7,008 nt of DNA from Flavobacteriaceae bacterium (GCA_013042255.1 JABDQK010000054.1:1-7008), one strand, 5' to 3'; shown: positions 1 through 6,642, counted from the stretch's first letter. Numbers and translations are program-made. Notes: a model not told the origin generated them from the letters alone.

Positions 1-1
1 A

Positions 2-85
2 GATGATGTGGAAAATGTGATCCGCCTCATTTACGAAACGCTACTAACCATAAAACCGGGAGAGACTTTTAGTTATTTCGATTGA
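2..85 (+). CDS. C-terminal end of an unidentified protein (partial, 5' end outside window)
   Basis: Reading from base 2 gives 27 open codons ending in TGA at 83-85; the last residues read IKPGETFSYFD. The other two plus frames close within the first 20 bases, and the composition (mixed hydrophobic and charged residues, an amphipathic stretch around VIRLIYETLL) looks like real protein. I do not recognise the family from so short a tail and assign no function. It lies in the same direction as the Nudix gene, with 56 bp between its stop and the next ATG, so the two could share a transcript. It could also be a chance open stretch, because 27 codons is not strong evidence. Confidence 0.5.
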   Translation, partial: DDVENVIRLIYETLLTIKPGETFSYFD

Positions 86-141
86 GAAAACACTAAGATA
101 TCTACCGTATTTAGTTTCTGTTTTAAATAAAAGTATCATCA

Positions 142-690
142 ATGGATGAATGGGTAGACGTTTTGGATTCTGACGGCCGATACACCGGCCAGAAGATCTT
201 GAAATCTGAAGCCCATAAAAAAGGGTTATTCCACCCAACTGTCCATATCTGGTTCTATTCTGAAAAGGGTGAAATCTTATTGCAACAAAGAGCGGAAATC
301 AAAAAAACATTTCCACTATTCTGGGATGTTTCCGTAGCAGGACACGTTGCTGCAGGTGAAACGATTGAAAAATCGGCGATCAGGGAAGTTAGGGAAGAAA
401 TCGGACTTGACATCACCGACAAAGAGCTGGTCCCGGTGGGCGTATTTAAATCGATCCAACAACACCACTCCGATCTTCTCGATTGTGAGTTTCATCACAC
501 TTTTATTTGCCTTTTGATTCCCCCTCTCGATGCACTAGAGAAGCAAAAAGAAGAAGTTGAAGCCCTGCAACTTATGCCGTTGAAAGTCTGGGAAAAGGAT
601 CTTTTTTCGGCTACCCCTACTCTATCCTATGTACCACACGAAGCAGTGTACTACAAAGAAGTAATTACCGCAATAAAAAAACGCTTATAG
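142..690 (+). CDS. Nudix hydrolase, isopentenyl-diphosphate-isomerase-like subgroup
   Basis: A 182-residue cytoplasmic Nudix protein, expected to cleave a nucleoside diphosphate linked to another group, or a related organic diphosphate, using Mg2+ or Mn2+. The Nudix box is complete at residues 67-89 and fits GX5EX7REUXEEXGU, with core REVREEIGL at 81-89. The start EWVDVLDSDG resembles the opening of E. coli YfcD and of the Nudix domain of plant NUDT3-type proteins, which supports the ATG at 142. His25, His31, His68 and Glu116 fall where E. coli Idi has metal ligands (from memory of that protein). The Idi catalytic cysteine is replaced by Ala66 in WDVSVAGH, so isomerase activity is unlikely. 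The substrate cannot be told from sequence. No Shine-Dalgarno sequence precedes the ATG, as is common in Bacteroidota, and I found no convincing promoter in the 56 bp upstream. The 3' end overlaps the convergent hisS gene by 6 bp. Confidence 0.93.
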   Translation: MDEWVDVLDSDGRYTGQKILKSEAHKKGLFHPTVHIWFYSEKGEILLQQRAEIKKTFPLFWDVSVAGHVAAGETIEKSAIREVREEIGLDITDKELVPVGVFKSIQQHHSDLLDCEFHHTFICLLIPPLDALEKQKEEVEALQLMPLKVWEKDLFSATPTLSYVPHEAVYYKEVITAIKKRL

Positions 691-2061
691 GGAGTCTGCA
701 AATTGCTGCAGGTCTTTCCAGGAATAAGTCTGCTGCGAACCTCTGGCCATATCTTTTACGACTACCGATTGTTGCTCCAGTTCATCCTTCCCCAGTAAAA
801 CCACATAAGGGATATTCCTGTTGTTAGCGTATTTGAGCTGTTTCTGAAGTTTGGTATCTGTAGGATACAGATCGGTCTTTACACCATTCTTTCTCAGGAC
901 TCTCAAAAGAGGAAGGGCTGCCAGTGCTTCCTGATTTCCGAAATTGGCAAACAAAACCTGCACCGATTGATCTATGGTTTCGGGAAAAAGTCCGAGTTCC
1001 TCCATCACCAGATAAATCCGGTCGAGGCCAAAGGAGATACCTACTCCGCTTAGATCCTTCAGGCCAAATATTCCTGTAAGGTCATCGTATCTTCCTCCCC
1101 CTCCTATTGATCCCATTTGTACACCATCAGGAGCTGCCACTTCAAAGATCGTCCCCGTGTAATAATTTAATCCCCTGGCCAGAGATACATCAACCTCAAG
1201 ACTTGAGTTCGTAAGATTTAATTTCGCGATCGAATCGACAATGAACTGAAGGTCTGCAATTCCTGCCTTCCCCACGCTTGAGTTTTTCAGAAATTCAGTA
1301 AGGAGCTCAAAGGGATTCGCTTCATCCTTTGCCATTGAGAATAAGGGCATAGCTTTCTGTATTGCAGTTTCACTGATGCCATTTGAAGCCATTTCACGTA
1401 TTACACCTTCTTCCCCGATTTTATCCAGTTTGTCAAGGGCTACTGTAAAAGGGATCAGTTTATCTGCTGCACCGATCACCTCAGCGATACCACTTAGGAT
1501 TTTACGATGATTGAGTTTTATTCTGATTTTTGGCAAACCCAGGTCTCCAAAGACCGCGTCATATAATTGTATGAATTCGATTTCCTGTAAAAGGGAACCA
1601 GCTCCCACTACATCTGCATCACATTGGTAAAACTCACGAAACCTCCCTTTCTGAGGCCGGTCTGCCCTCCAGACAGGCTGTATCTGGTAGCGTTTAAAGG
1701 GGAAGTCGATCTCGTTCTGATGCATCACCACATAGCGCGCAAAAGGCACAGTAAGGTCGTACCGCAATGCCTTCTCAGAAATCTGTGGTGTCAGATTACT
1801 TGCATTTTTGGCCTTGTAAACTTCAGGATCTACTTTGCGTAGATAATCTCCCGAGTTTAGGATTTTAAATATGAGTCGGTCTCCTTCATCCCCGTACTTC
1901 CCCATCAGTGTATCCAGGTTTTCAAAAGATGGAGTTTCTATGGGCTGAAAGCCAAAAACCCCGAACTGGTTTCGGATAGTATCAAAGATGTAATTTCTTT
2001 TGGCAACTTCTGCCGGTGTAAAATCGCGGGTACCTTTTGGAATGGAAGGTTTTTGTGCCAT
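685..2061 (-). CDS. hisS: Histidyl-tRNA synthetase
   Basis: A 458-residue class II aminoacyl-tRNA synthetase that activates histidine with ATP and charges tRNA-His in the cytoplasm. Visible parts in order: the N-terminal catalytic entry KGTRDFTPAE (9-18), the ATP-site segment LRYDLTVPFARY (99-110), motif 2 with GRFREFYQCDAD (139-150), an insertion region around 185-290, the histidine-specific RGLNYYTGTIFE (296-307), GSIGGGGRYDDL (317-328), motif 3 GVGISFGLDRI (339-349), and a C-terminal anticodon-binding domain (about 367-458). The length is normal for the family and nothing is broken. LRYDLTVPFAR and REFYQCD resemble human HARS rather than the LRPEGT and HQLG forms of E. coli HisS. The start at 2061 gives the usual short MAQKPSIPKGTRD opening. 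It lies 28 bp after the DUF6495-type gene, probably in one operon with it. Only a weak purine stretch (GAGA) precedes the ATG. No terminator is visible past the stop, which lies inside the convergent Nudix gene. Confidence 0.98.
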   Translation of the reverse strand: MAQKPSIPKGTRDFTPAEVAKRNYIFDTIRNQFGVFGFQPIETPSFENLDTLMGKYGDEGDRLIFKILNSGDYLRKVDPEVYKAKNASNLTPQISEKALRYDLTVPFARYVVMHQNEIDFPFKRYQIQPVWRADRPQKGRFREFYQCDADVVGAGSLLQEIEFIQLYDAVFGDLGLPKIRIKLNHRKILSGIAEVIGAADKLIPFTVALDKLDKIGEEGVIREMASNGISETAIQKAMPLFSMAKDEANPFELLTEFLKNSSVGKAGIADLQFIVDSIAKLNLTNSSLEVDVSLARGLNYYTGTIFEVAAPDGVQMGSIGGGGRYDDLTGIFGLKDLSGVGISFGLDRIYLVMEELGLFPETIDQSVQVLFANFGNQEALAALPLLRVLRKNGVKTDLYPTDTKLQKQLKYANNRNIPYVVLLGKDELEQQSVVVKDMARGSQQTYSWKDLQQFADSL

Positions 2062-2089
2062 GTTCTCGTGTAGTTGGGTAAATATCGCC

Positions 2090-2560
2090 TTATTCTATGA
2101 TTTTATCAAACCAATTATACAGTTCCCCTTTAGTAATTACTGCACCTTGCTGAATAAGGTCGAACTTATCTGCATTGGGATCGTCAGAATAGGCTTTGGA
2201 GGCCACGAGGTAATCCACAAAATCGGATTGCCAGTTTTTTTTAAACCATGCAAACCCTTCGGAGGTAGTAAGATCTACATTGGGATTTCTCAGCTTCACG
2301 GAGATCAGTTTCATTTCCTTACTAGACAAATGAAACAGGTGCATCTGCTGAGCGGAAATGTTTTCGAGGTATTCCACCTTTGTCAATACACCTTCCCATA
2401 CCAGGTCACTAAACACATCGATCTCTTCTTCGGCTACAAGAGGCCTGTTCGTCTTTATCATCTCCCATTCAGATGCTGTAATAGACTGGGTGGCCAGAAA
2501 ATTGATAAATTCCTGATGCAATTCTTCCAATTGCTGTTTTGTCAATCGCGTATACTTCAT
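2090..2560 (-). CDS. DUF6495-type conserved protein of unknown function
   Basis: A 156-residue soluble protein with no signal peptide, membrane segment or cysteine. It opens MKYTRLTKQQLEELHQEFINF and is rich in charged and aromatic residues (EGFAWFKKNW near 112-121, YNWFDKIIE at the C terminus), probably mostly helical. From memory it resembles a family restricted to Bacteroidota and listed as DUF6495; that name is a recollection, not a search result. No catalytic motif is evident and I assign no function. The ATG at 2560 is chosen because the family begins MKYxRLTK. An in-frame TTG at 2590 would add ten residues read from the terminator hairpin, which is implausible. There is no Shine-Dalgarno sequence: the start codon directly follows the T-run of the upstream terminator. 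The gene sits 28 bp before hisS on the same strand, so co-transcription with hisS is likely. Confidence 0.88.
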   Translation of the reverse strand: MKYTRLTKQQLEELHQEFINFLATQSITASEWEMIKTNRPLVAEEEIDVFSDLVWEGVLTKVEYLENISAQQMHLFHLSSKEMKLISVKLRNPNVDLTTSEGFAWFKKNWQSDFVDYLVASKAYSDDPNADKFDLIQQGAVITKGELYNWFDKIIE

Positions 2561-2588
2561 AAAAAAAGCCGCCTTTTTAGGGCGGCCC
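2561..2588 (-). terminator. Intrinsic terminator of the TonB-dependent receptor gene
   Basis: On the minus strand a perfect 6-bp stem GCCGCC/GGCGGC (2586-2581 with 2573-2568) encloses the 7-base loop CTAAAAA and is followed at once by seven T (2567-2561). It lies 20 bp past the receptor stop codon. The T-run abuts the ATG of the next gene (2560), so the same bases also form that gene's leader. Confidence 0.88.
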
Positions 2589-2617
2589 AAAAATAAGATT
2601 TTATTCCTTAGTTAAAA
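2588..2617 (-). promoter_or_regulatory. Candidate flavobacterial promoter for the DUF6495-hisS unit
   Basis: The minus strand carries TATTTTTG at 2595-2588, an exact match to the Bacteroidota -7 element TAnnTTTG. A T-rich stretch (TTTTTAAC, about 2617-2610) lies about 18 bases upstream, where a TTTG-like -33 element would be expected, but that match is weak. A start 5-7 bases downstream would fall near 2581-2583, in the ascending arm of the receptor terminator. That would give a leader of about 20-25 nt. The region is AT-rich, so a chance match to the -7 motif is possible. Confidence 0.45.
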
Positions 2618-5600
2618 ATATAGCGCACCCCCAATTGTGCTCTCCATCGGGAGATCTGACTGGTGATTGCGGCAAAAGTATCTGTCCTGTTGGTATCAAA
2701 GGTATAAGTAGGATTATTACTGGAATCTACGGACACTCCGAGTAATTGATCAAAACTCGGGCCTTCCACTACTCCCCAATTGGAATTCAGCAGATTCCCA
2801 AAATTCAGGATGTCCAGACTTAACTGAAACTTGTTCTTGTCGGTAATCTTGATATCCTGCAAAATTTTAACGTCCCAGCTGCTCCTCCAGGGAGCAAGTG
2901 CTGCATAACGTTCTGCGTATTGCCCCCTTCTTCCACTCAGGTAGTCGTCCTGCTGGATAAAGGCCTCAAAAGCTTCGGCCTGGCCCGGTCCGCTAAAGGT
3001 CATAGAGGAAAGTTCTGAACTGGTAGGAATATAGATGAGATCGTTTATACTCGATCCATCATTATTGATATCCCCTCCATATATATAATTGTATCGGCCA
3101 CTCTTCGCATATTCGAAAAAGGTTGAAATGGTTGTTCCTGTATTGAATTGTTTTGAGACTACTCCTATGATACGATGATTATCACCATACCTGGAAAACG
3201 AGAGTACATCGTTATTGGCATTCCCTACAATGGTGTTCCCGGCAAAGGCATCACCGGTGATTTCCGCATCGATGGAATTTACTTCTTTGGCATTTAAGAA
3301 GCTATAGGCCAGCATGGTGTAAAATCCATTATCCCAGTTCTTTTGTCCTTTTAAAGAAGCGTTCCAGATCCGTCCTTTATCTGAATTTGTAAAGACATAG
3401 GCATTGGTAGGACCTCCGAAAATCTGTGATTTGTCGTCATTGGTATAAACTGCCCTGTTATCCGGGCCGTTTAATGTAGCTGAAGGGGTGTCTAGTCCCC
3501 AATTCTGTACGTGCGCAGCATTCACATCCTTAGTATAGGACACATCTGCGGTTAAGATAAGTCCGTTATCAAACTTCTTGTCTACACCAACATTCGTCCT
3601 CCAAACCTGAGGCCATTGAAAATCCGGATCCACAAGCTGATAGAAGAAAAAGTCGACTCCCTGAACCTGATTCCCGAGCCATACAAAAGGAAAACGACCG
3701 GTGAAGAGACCGGATCCACCTCTGAGCTGAAGCGAATTATCGTTTTTAACATCCCAGTTAAATCCAACCCTTGGTGATACCAGAAAGTTGTTATTGGGAA
3801 GGGTTTCTGAATCCAGAAATACTGGTTCCCCGGTTTCCGGGTCATAGTATTGGATTGAGGGAATATAAGTTCCCGAAGCTCCTCCCTTTCGCTCAATATT
3901 TTCAGCAATTTTTTCAGCTGTATCAAAATAAAGGGGTTTGTCGAACCTAACCCCATAGGTGAGTTTGAAGTTTTCTGTTGCATCCCATTCGTCCTGCACA
4001 TAAAAAGACAACTGGCCTACATTCGTTTCGGCAAGTGACCAACCTCCAGGGTTTCCAGTGCCGTTGGTATTAAATGCTCGATTTGCGGCTATAGCATCGT
4101 CAAATGCTGATTGCAGGGCTCCCGAACTTGCAAAATTTGGAAAATCCGTAATGGTTGTGGTTGGGAAAAAGACTCCCTGAGCCCCATAAGCTCCAAGGTT
4201 GAAGGAGTTATCAAACTGAAATTTCTCAAAGGAGAAACCTATAGTATAGGTATGGTCTCCTTTAAAAATATTGAGGTTGTTTGTGATTTGAAATACCTTC
4301 TGATCTAATCGGTTATTGATCGAAAAGGGCTCATGGCCGGCGATGATATAGTTTGAACTTCCAGTATCATCTAGTATGACGATACTCGGTGCCGGAGTTG
4401 AAAATGGGTTCCTGAAATCATCAAAATGGGTATAACCGATCTGGAGTTTGTTGGTCGCCTCCTCTGAGAGCGTCGAGTTTAATTCAAGTTGCAATGACTT
4501 TATTTTGTTGTTGATCTCATAGCCTGCATTTTCAAACTGCAGGGTCTGGGTATTCGGCCCCCTGAAGGTGATTGCATCCCTGTTGGCGGGTTTGCCTTTG
4601 GAAGCATCCAGGAAGTTATAGATGATTGCCAGTCGATTGTTGTCGTTAATGTTCCAGTCGAGTTTAATGATTCCTTTTGTCGACTCCTGATCGAAGTTAA
4701 AATCCTGGAATCTACCCGGGTTATAAAAGAGGTCATTTCCCTGAGCATCCTGGCCGATCACCACCTGCCGCAGCAGGTTATCTACCAGTTGAAAATCGGA
4801 AAGGGATACCCGGCTTTCATTTATATCTCCTGTTCCTGTATTGGGTACGAAACCATCGGTTCCCAGTTCTGTGAGTTCGTCACGCTCAAAGTTGACAAAG
4901 AAGAACAGTTTGTTCTTAACGATCGGCCCGCCTAAGCTGAAACCGTATTGAGTCTGTTCGAGTCCCGTTTTAAAAACATCGTCTCCATTGATTTTCCCTC
5001 CCGTTAGATCGTCATTTCTGAAAAAGCCATAAGCCGTACCGTAGAACTCATTTGTACCACTCTTGGTTACGGCGTTGACCGAAGCTCCTGTAAATCCGGA
5101 TTGGGTTACGTCATAAGGAGCTGTGGTAACCTGTATCTGATCAATCGCATCGAGAGAAATCGGCTGTGCATTGGTCTGTCCACCCGGAGTGGCGGCATCA
5201 AGACCAAAAGGGTTGTTAAAGATGGCACCATCAAGTGAAAAGTTGTTGTACTGGTCGTTTCGCCCTCCAAATGATAAACCGGATGCACCGGAAGATGCCT
5301 GAGGGTCGAGTCTGATAAAGTCGCTGGCAGATCTGGAAATAGTAGGCAGCCTGGTAAGTTCCCTCCTGCCTACACTGGTCTCTGCCCCTGTACGGTCACT
5401 CCCAAAAGTCCCGGTCTGGTCGTAGGTTACAACTACTTCATCCAGTGCCTGGCTTTCGGAGATAAGATTAAATTCAAGGATGGTAGTTTTACCCAGGGTA
5501 AGGAAAACATCTGTCTGTATTTGTGATTTATACCCCACATATGACACAGTAATTTCATAAGGCCCTCCAATCCGAAGGTTGGGAAGATTATAGCGGCCGT

Positions 5601-5784
5601 CCTGGTTGCTGATTGCCCCGTACTTGGTTCCGGTAGGGGTATGAACTGCAACAACATTTGCCCCGAAAAGGGGTTGGTTGTCACCTTCGAATACGGTTCC
5701 TCTGATTGCTGAAGTTGTAACCTGTGCCCAGGAAGTGAAAGACATGGCGATCAAAATGATGCCACTTAAAAGTAATTTTTTCAT
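2608..5784 (-). CDS. Oar-like TonB-dependent outer-membrane receptor with carboxypeptidase-regulatory-like N-terminal domain
   Basis: A 1058-residue protein. A signal peptide covers residues 1-20, with likely cleavage at SWA|Q. A carboxypeptidase-regulatory-like beta-sandwich follows at about 25-110 (IRGTVFEGDNQPL, GRYNLPNLRIGGPYEI, VSYVGY), then a TonB-box-like DEVVVT (115-120), a plug at about 125-245 (FGGRNDQYNNFSLDGA, NAVTKSGTNEF), and a beta-barrel to the end. GGPIVKNKLFFFVNFE (285-300), GGDINNDGSSINDLIYIP (903-920) and LAPWRSSWDVKILQD (963-977) are typical of Oar-like receptors. DINNDGSSIND resembles a calcium-binding loop. I see no cysteine, and the C terminus (GVRYIFN) ends like a barrel strand. 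It presumably moves an unknown ligand, or exports or displays one, powered by TonB-ExbBD. No SusD gene adjoins it, so there is no sign of a polysaccharide locus. It is monocistronic between two terminators. There is no Shine-Dalgarno sequence. The Oar subgroup is a recollection; the substrate is unknown. Confidence 0.93.
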   Translation of the reverse strand: MKKLLLSGIILIAMSFTSWAQVTTSAIRGTVFEGDNQPLFGANVVAVHTPTGTKYGAISNQDGRYNLPNLRIGGPYEITVSYVGYKSQIQTDVFLTLGKTTILEFNLISESQALDEVVVTYDQTGTFGSDRTGAETSVGRRELTRLPTISRSASDFIRLDPQASSGASGLSFGGRNDQYNNFSLDGAIFNNPFGLDAATPGGQTNAQPISLDAIDQIQVTTAPYDVTQSGFTGASVNAVTKSGTNEFYGTAYGFFRNDDLTGGKINGDDVFKTGLEQTQYGFSLGGPIVKNKLFFFVNFERDELTELGTDGFVPNTGTGDINESRVSLSDFQLVDNLLRQVVIGQDAQGNDLFYNPGRFQDFNFDQESTKGIIKLDWNINDNNRLAIIYNFLDASKGKPANRDAITFRGPNTQTLQFENAGYEINNKIKSLQLELNSTLSEEATNKLQIGYTHFDDFRNPFSTPAPSIVILDDTGSSNYIIAGHEPFSINNRLDQKVFQITNNLNIFKGDHTYTIGFSFEKFQFDNSFNLGAYGAQGVFFPTTTITDFPNFASSGALQSAFDDAIAANRAFNTNGTGNPGGWSLAETNVGQLSFYVQDEWDATENFKLTYGVRFDKPLYFDTAEKIAENIERKGGASGTYIPSIQYYDPETGEPVFLDSETLPNNNFLVSPRVGFNWDVKNDNSLQLRGGSGLFTGRFPFVWLGNQVQGVDFFFYQLVDPDFQWPQVWRTNVGVDKKFDNGLILTADVSYTKDVNAAHVQNWGLDTPSATLNGPDNRAVYTNDDKSQIFGGPTNAYVFTNSDKGRIWNASLKGQKNWDNGFYTMLAYSFLNAKEVNSIDAEITGDAFAGNTIVGNANNDVLSFSRYGDNHRIIGVVSKQFNTGTTISTFFEYAKSGRYNYIYGGDINNDGSSINDLIYIPTSSELSSMTFSGPGQAEAFEAFIQQDDYLSGRRGQYAERYAALAPWRSSWDVKILQDIKITDKNKFQLSLDILNFGNLLNSNWGVVEGPSFDQLLGVSVDSSNNPTYTFDTNRTDTFAAITSQISRWRAQLGVRYIFN

Positions 5785-5875
5785 GGTAAAGAGTTAGTTT
5801 TTGAAGTACACAAGATAAATAAAAAAAGAGCTATGAAAAACATAGCTCTTTACAAAAATATCTATTAGAATCGCC
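5785..5875 (-). promoter_or_regulatory. Intergenic region between rplI and the receptor gene; receptor promoter not resolved
   Basis: These 91 bp hold the rplI terminator and 36 bp of receptor leader (5785-5820). There is no exact TAnnTTTG. The nearest candidate on the minus strand is TATCTTG just after the T-run (about 5818-5812), one base short of the consensus. If it works, its upstream element would fall in the terminator loop T-run. There is no Shine-Dalgarno sequence before the receptor ATG (CTCTTTACC precedes it). Confidence 0.3.
5821..5851 (-). terminator. Intrinsic terminator of the rpsF-rpsR-rplI operon
   Basis: On the minus strand an 11-bp perfect stem AAAGAGCTATG/CATAGCTCTTT (5851-5841 with 5835-5825) encloses the loop TTTTT. 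The T-run covers 5827-5821, partly within the stem base, and continues into an AT-rich tract. The hairpin begins 24 bp past the rplI stop codon. It ends 36 bp before the receptor ATG. Confidence 0.9.
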
Positions 5876-6328
5876 TTACTTCTGCTCGGCAATCACTTCA
5901 AAGTTAAAATCGACCATTACCTCGCGGTGAAGGCGGATTTGAGCCTCATAAGGCCCGGCTCTTTTGATAGAACCTCCTTTGATCATTATATATTTCTTAT
6001 CTATCTCATGTCCTTCCTTGGCCAGTGCGTCTGCCAGGTCAGCGTTGGTCACAGAGCCAAATAATTTGTCTCCTGCACCTACTTTTGCCTGAATTTTCAC
6101 TTCGAGTTGCTTAATTGCCTCAGCAGTTTTGTTAGCTGCGTCCACGGCCTTTTTCTCTTTGTGTGCCTTTTGCCTCAGGTTCTCTGCCAATACTTTTTTG
6201 GCGGAGGGAGTAGCCATTGTAGCCAATCCTTTTGGAATGAGGTAATTTCTGCCGTAACCATTCTTAACAGTTACAACGTCGTCTTTGAATCCAAGATTCT
6301 GTACGTCTTCCTTTAAAATAAGTTCCAT
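5876..6328 (-). CDS. rplI: Large-subunit ribosomal protein bL9
   Basis: A 150-residue ribosomal protein bL9, which binds 23S rRNA near the L1 stalk and extends from the ribosome on a long helix. The N-terminal rRNA-binding domain carries the family signature at about 13-31 (GFKDDVVTVKNGYGRNYLIP). The connecting helix is lysine-rich and alanine-rich (about 40-78). The C-terminal domain includes KVGAGDKLFGSVT (82-94) and IRLHREV. The length is normal for the family. It is the last gene of the rpsF-rpsR-rplI operon, 13 bp after the rpsR stop, and an intrinsic terminator follows. It is the only gene here with a clear purine-rich ribosome binding site. Confidence 0.98.
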   Translation of the reverse strand: MELILKEDVQNLGFKDDVVTVKNGYGRNYLIPKGLATMATPSAKKVLAENLRQKAHKEKKAVDAANKTAEAIKQLEVKIQAKVGAGDKLFGSVTNADLADALAKEGHEIDKKYIMIKGGSIKRAGPYEAQIRLHREVMVDFNFEVIAEQK

Positions 6329-6341
6329 GCTCTCTCCCTTT
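6329..6341 (-). promoter_or_regulatory. Shine-Dalgarno-like site of rplI
   Basis: The rpsR-rplI gap reads AAAGGGAGAGAGC on the minus strand. GGGAG (6338-6334) ends 5 bases before the ATG, a normal Shine-Dalgarno spacing. This stands out because the other starts in the window lack such a site and Bacteroidota mostly initiate without one. The gap is too short for its sequence to be excluded as chance. Confidence 0.5.
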
Positions 6342-6638
6342 TTATTTTAATAAATCTCCAACGTACGGCATAAGTGCCAGGTGCCTGGCTCTTTTTACTG
6401 CCTGAGCCACCTTTCTCTGATATTTCAGAGAGGTACCAGTTAACCTCCTTGGAAGTAATTTACCCTGCTCATTAACAAGTTTCATAAGGAAATCAGGATC
6501 CTTATAATCGATATACTTTATACCCGACTTTTTAAATCGGCAGTATTTCTTCTGTTTATTGGTTTCGATGTTCAAAGGCGTGAGATATCTGATCTCTCCG
6601 TCTTTCTTACCTTTTGCCTGTTGCTGTAATGTTGCCAT
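6342..6638 (-). CDS. rpsR: Small-subunit ribosomal protein bS18
   Basis: A 98-residue bS18, which pairs with bS6 on the central domain of 16S rRNA in the 30S platform. The family core is plain: [18 protein letters not shown] (30-47), then [19 protein letters not shown] (50-68) and the basic C-terminal helix [19 protein letters not shown] (73-91). The N-terminal 20 or so residues are a polar tail, as usual. The start at 6638 is 4 bp after the rpsF stop, so translation coupling is likely. There is no priB (as in E. coli) or ssb (as in Bacillus) between the two genes. From the literature, bS18, bS6 and bS21 together hold the 16S 3' tail in Bacteroidota ribosomes and so hide the anti-Shine-Dalgarno sequence. 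Confidence 0.98.
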   Translation of the reverse strand: MATLQQQAKGKKDGEIRYLTPLNIETNKQKKYCRFKKSGIKYIDYKDPDFLMKLVNEQGKLLPRRLTGTSLKYQRKVAQAVKRARHLALMPYVGDLLK

Positions 6639-6642
6639 ATCC

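Noticed and set aside
44..238. Minus-strand 64-codon open frame over the left intergenic region
   Set aside because: It overlaps the gene tail at 2-85 and the Nudix start, has no start-site signal and looks like no known small protein.
142..690. Naming the Nudix gene idi (isopentenyl-diphosphate isomerase)
   Set aside because: The catalytic cysteine position is alanine (WDVSVAGH) and a complete hydrolase Nudix box is present.
697..712. Small stem CTGCA/TGCAG near the end of hisS as a possible terminator
   Set aside because: The stem is only 5 bp and lies inside the hisS coding region. The minus-strand T-run (681-675) comes about 15 bases after it, too far for an intrinsic terminator.
2561..2590. 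An in-frame TTG at 2590 as the start of the DUF6495-type protein
   Set aside because: It would translate the terminator hairpin and add ten residues absent from the family's usual MKYxRLTK opening. The ATG at 2560 fits better.
2000..2596. A 198-codon plus-strand open frame antisense to the DUF6495-type gene and the start of hisS
   Set aside because: It covers the minus-strand DUF6495-type gene, the hisS start and the terminator hairpin. Its translation is rich in cysteine, phenylalanine and histidine with no recognisable domain.
3582..4001. Alternative-frame minus-strand open frame of 139 codons inside the receptor gene, with similar ones at 4500-4748, 5106-5288 and 5433-5684
   Set aside because: They are out-of-frame shadows of the receptor, with biased composition and no domain.
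2608..5784. A SusC-type receptor of a polysaccharide utilisation locus
   Set aside because: No SusD lipoprotein, glycoside hydrolase or sensor gene is nearby, and internal motifs such as GGPIVKNKLFFF and GGDINNDG look Oar-like.
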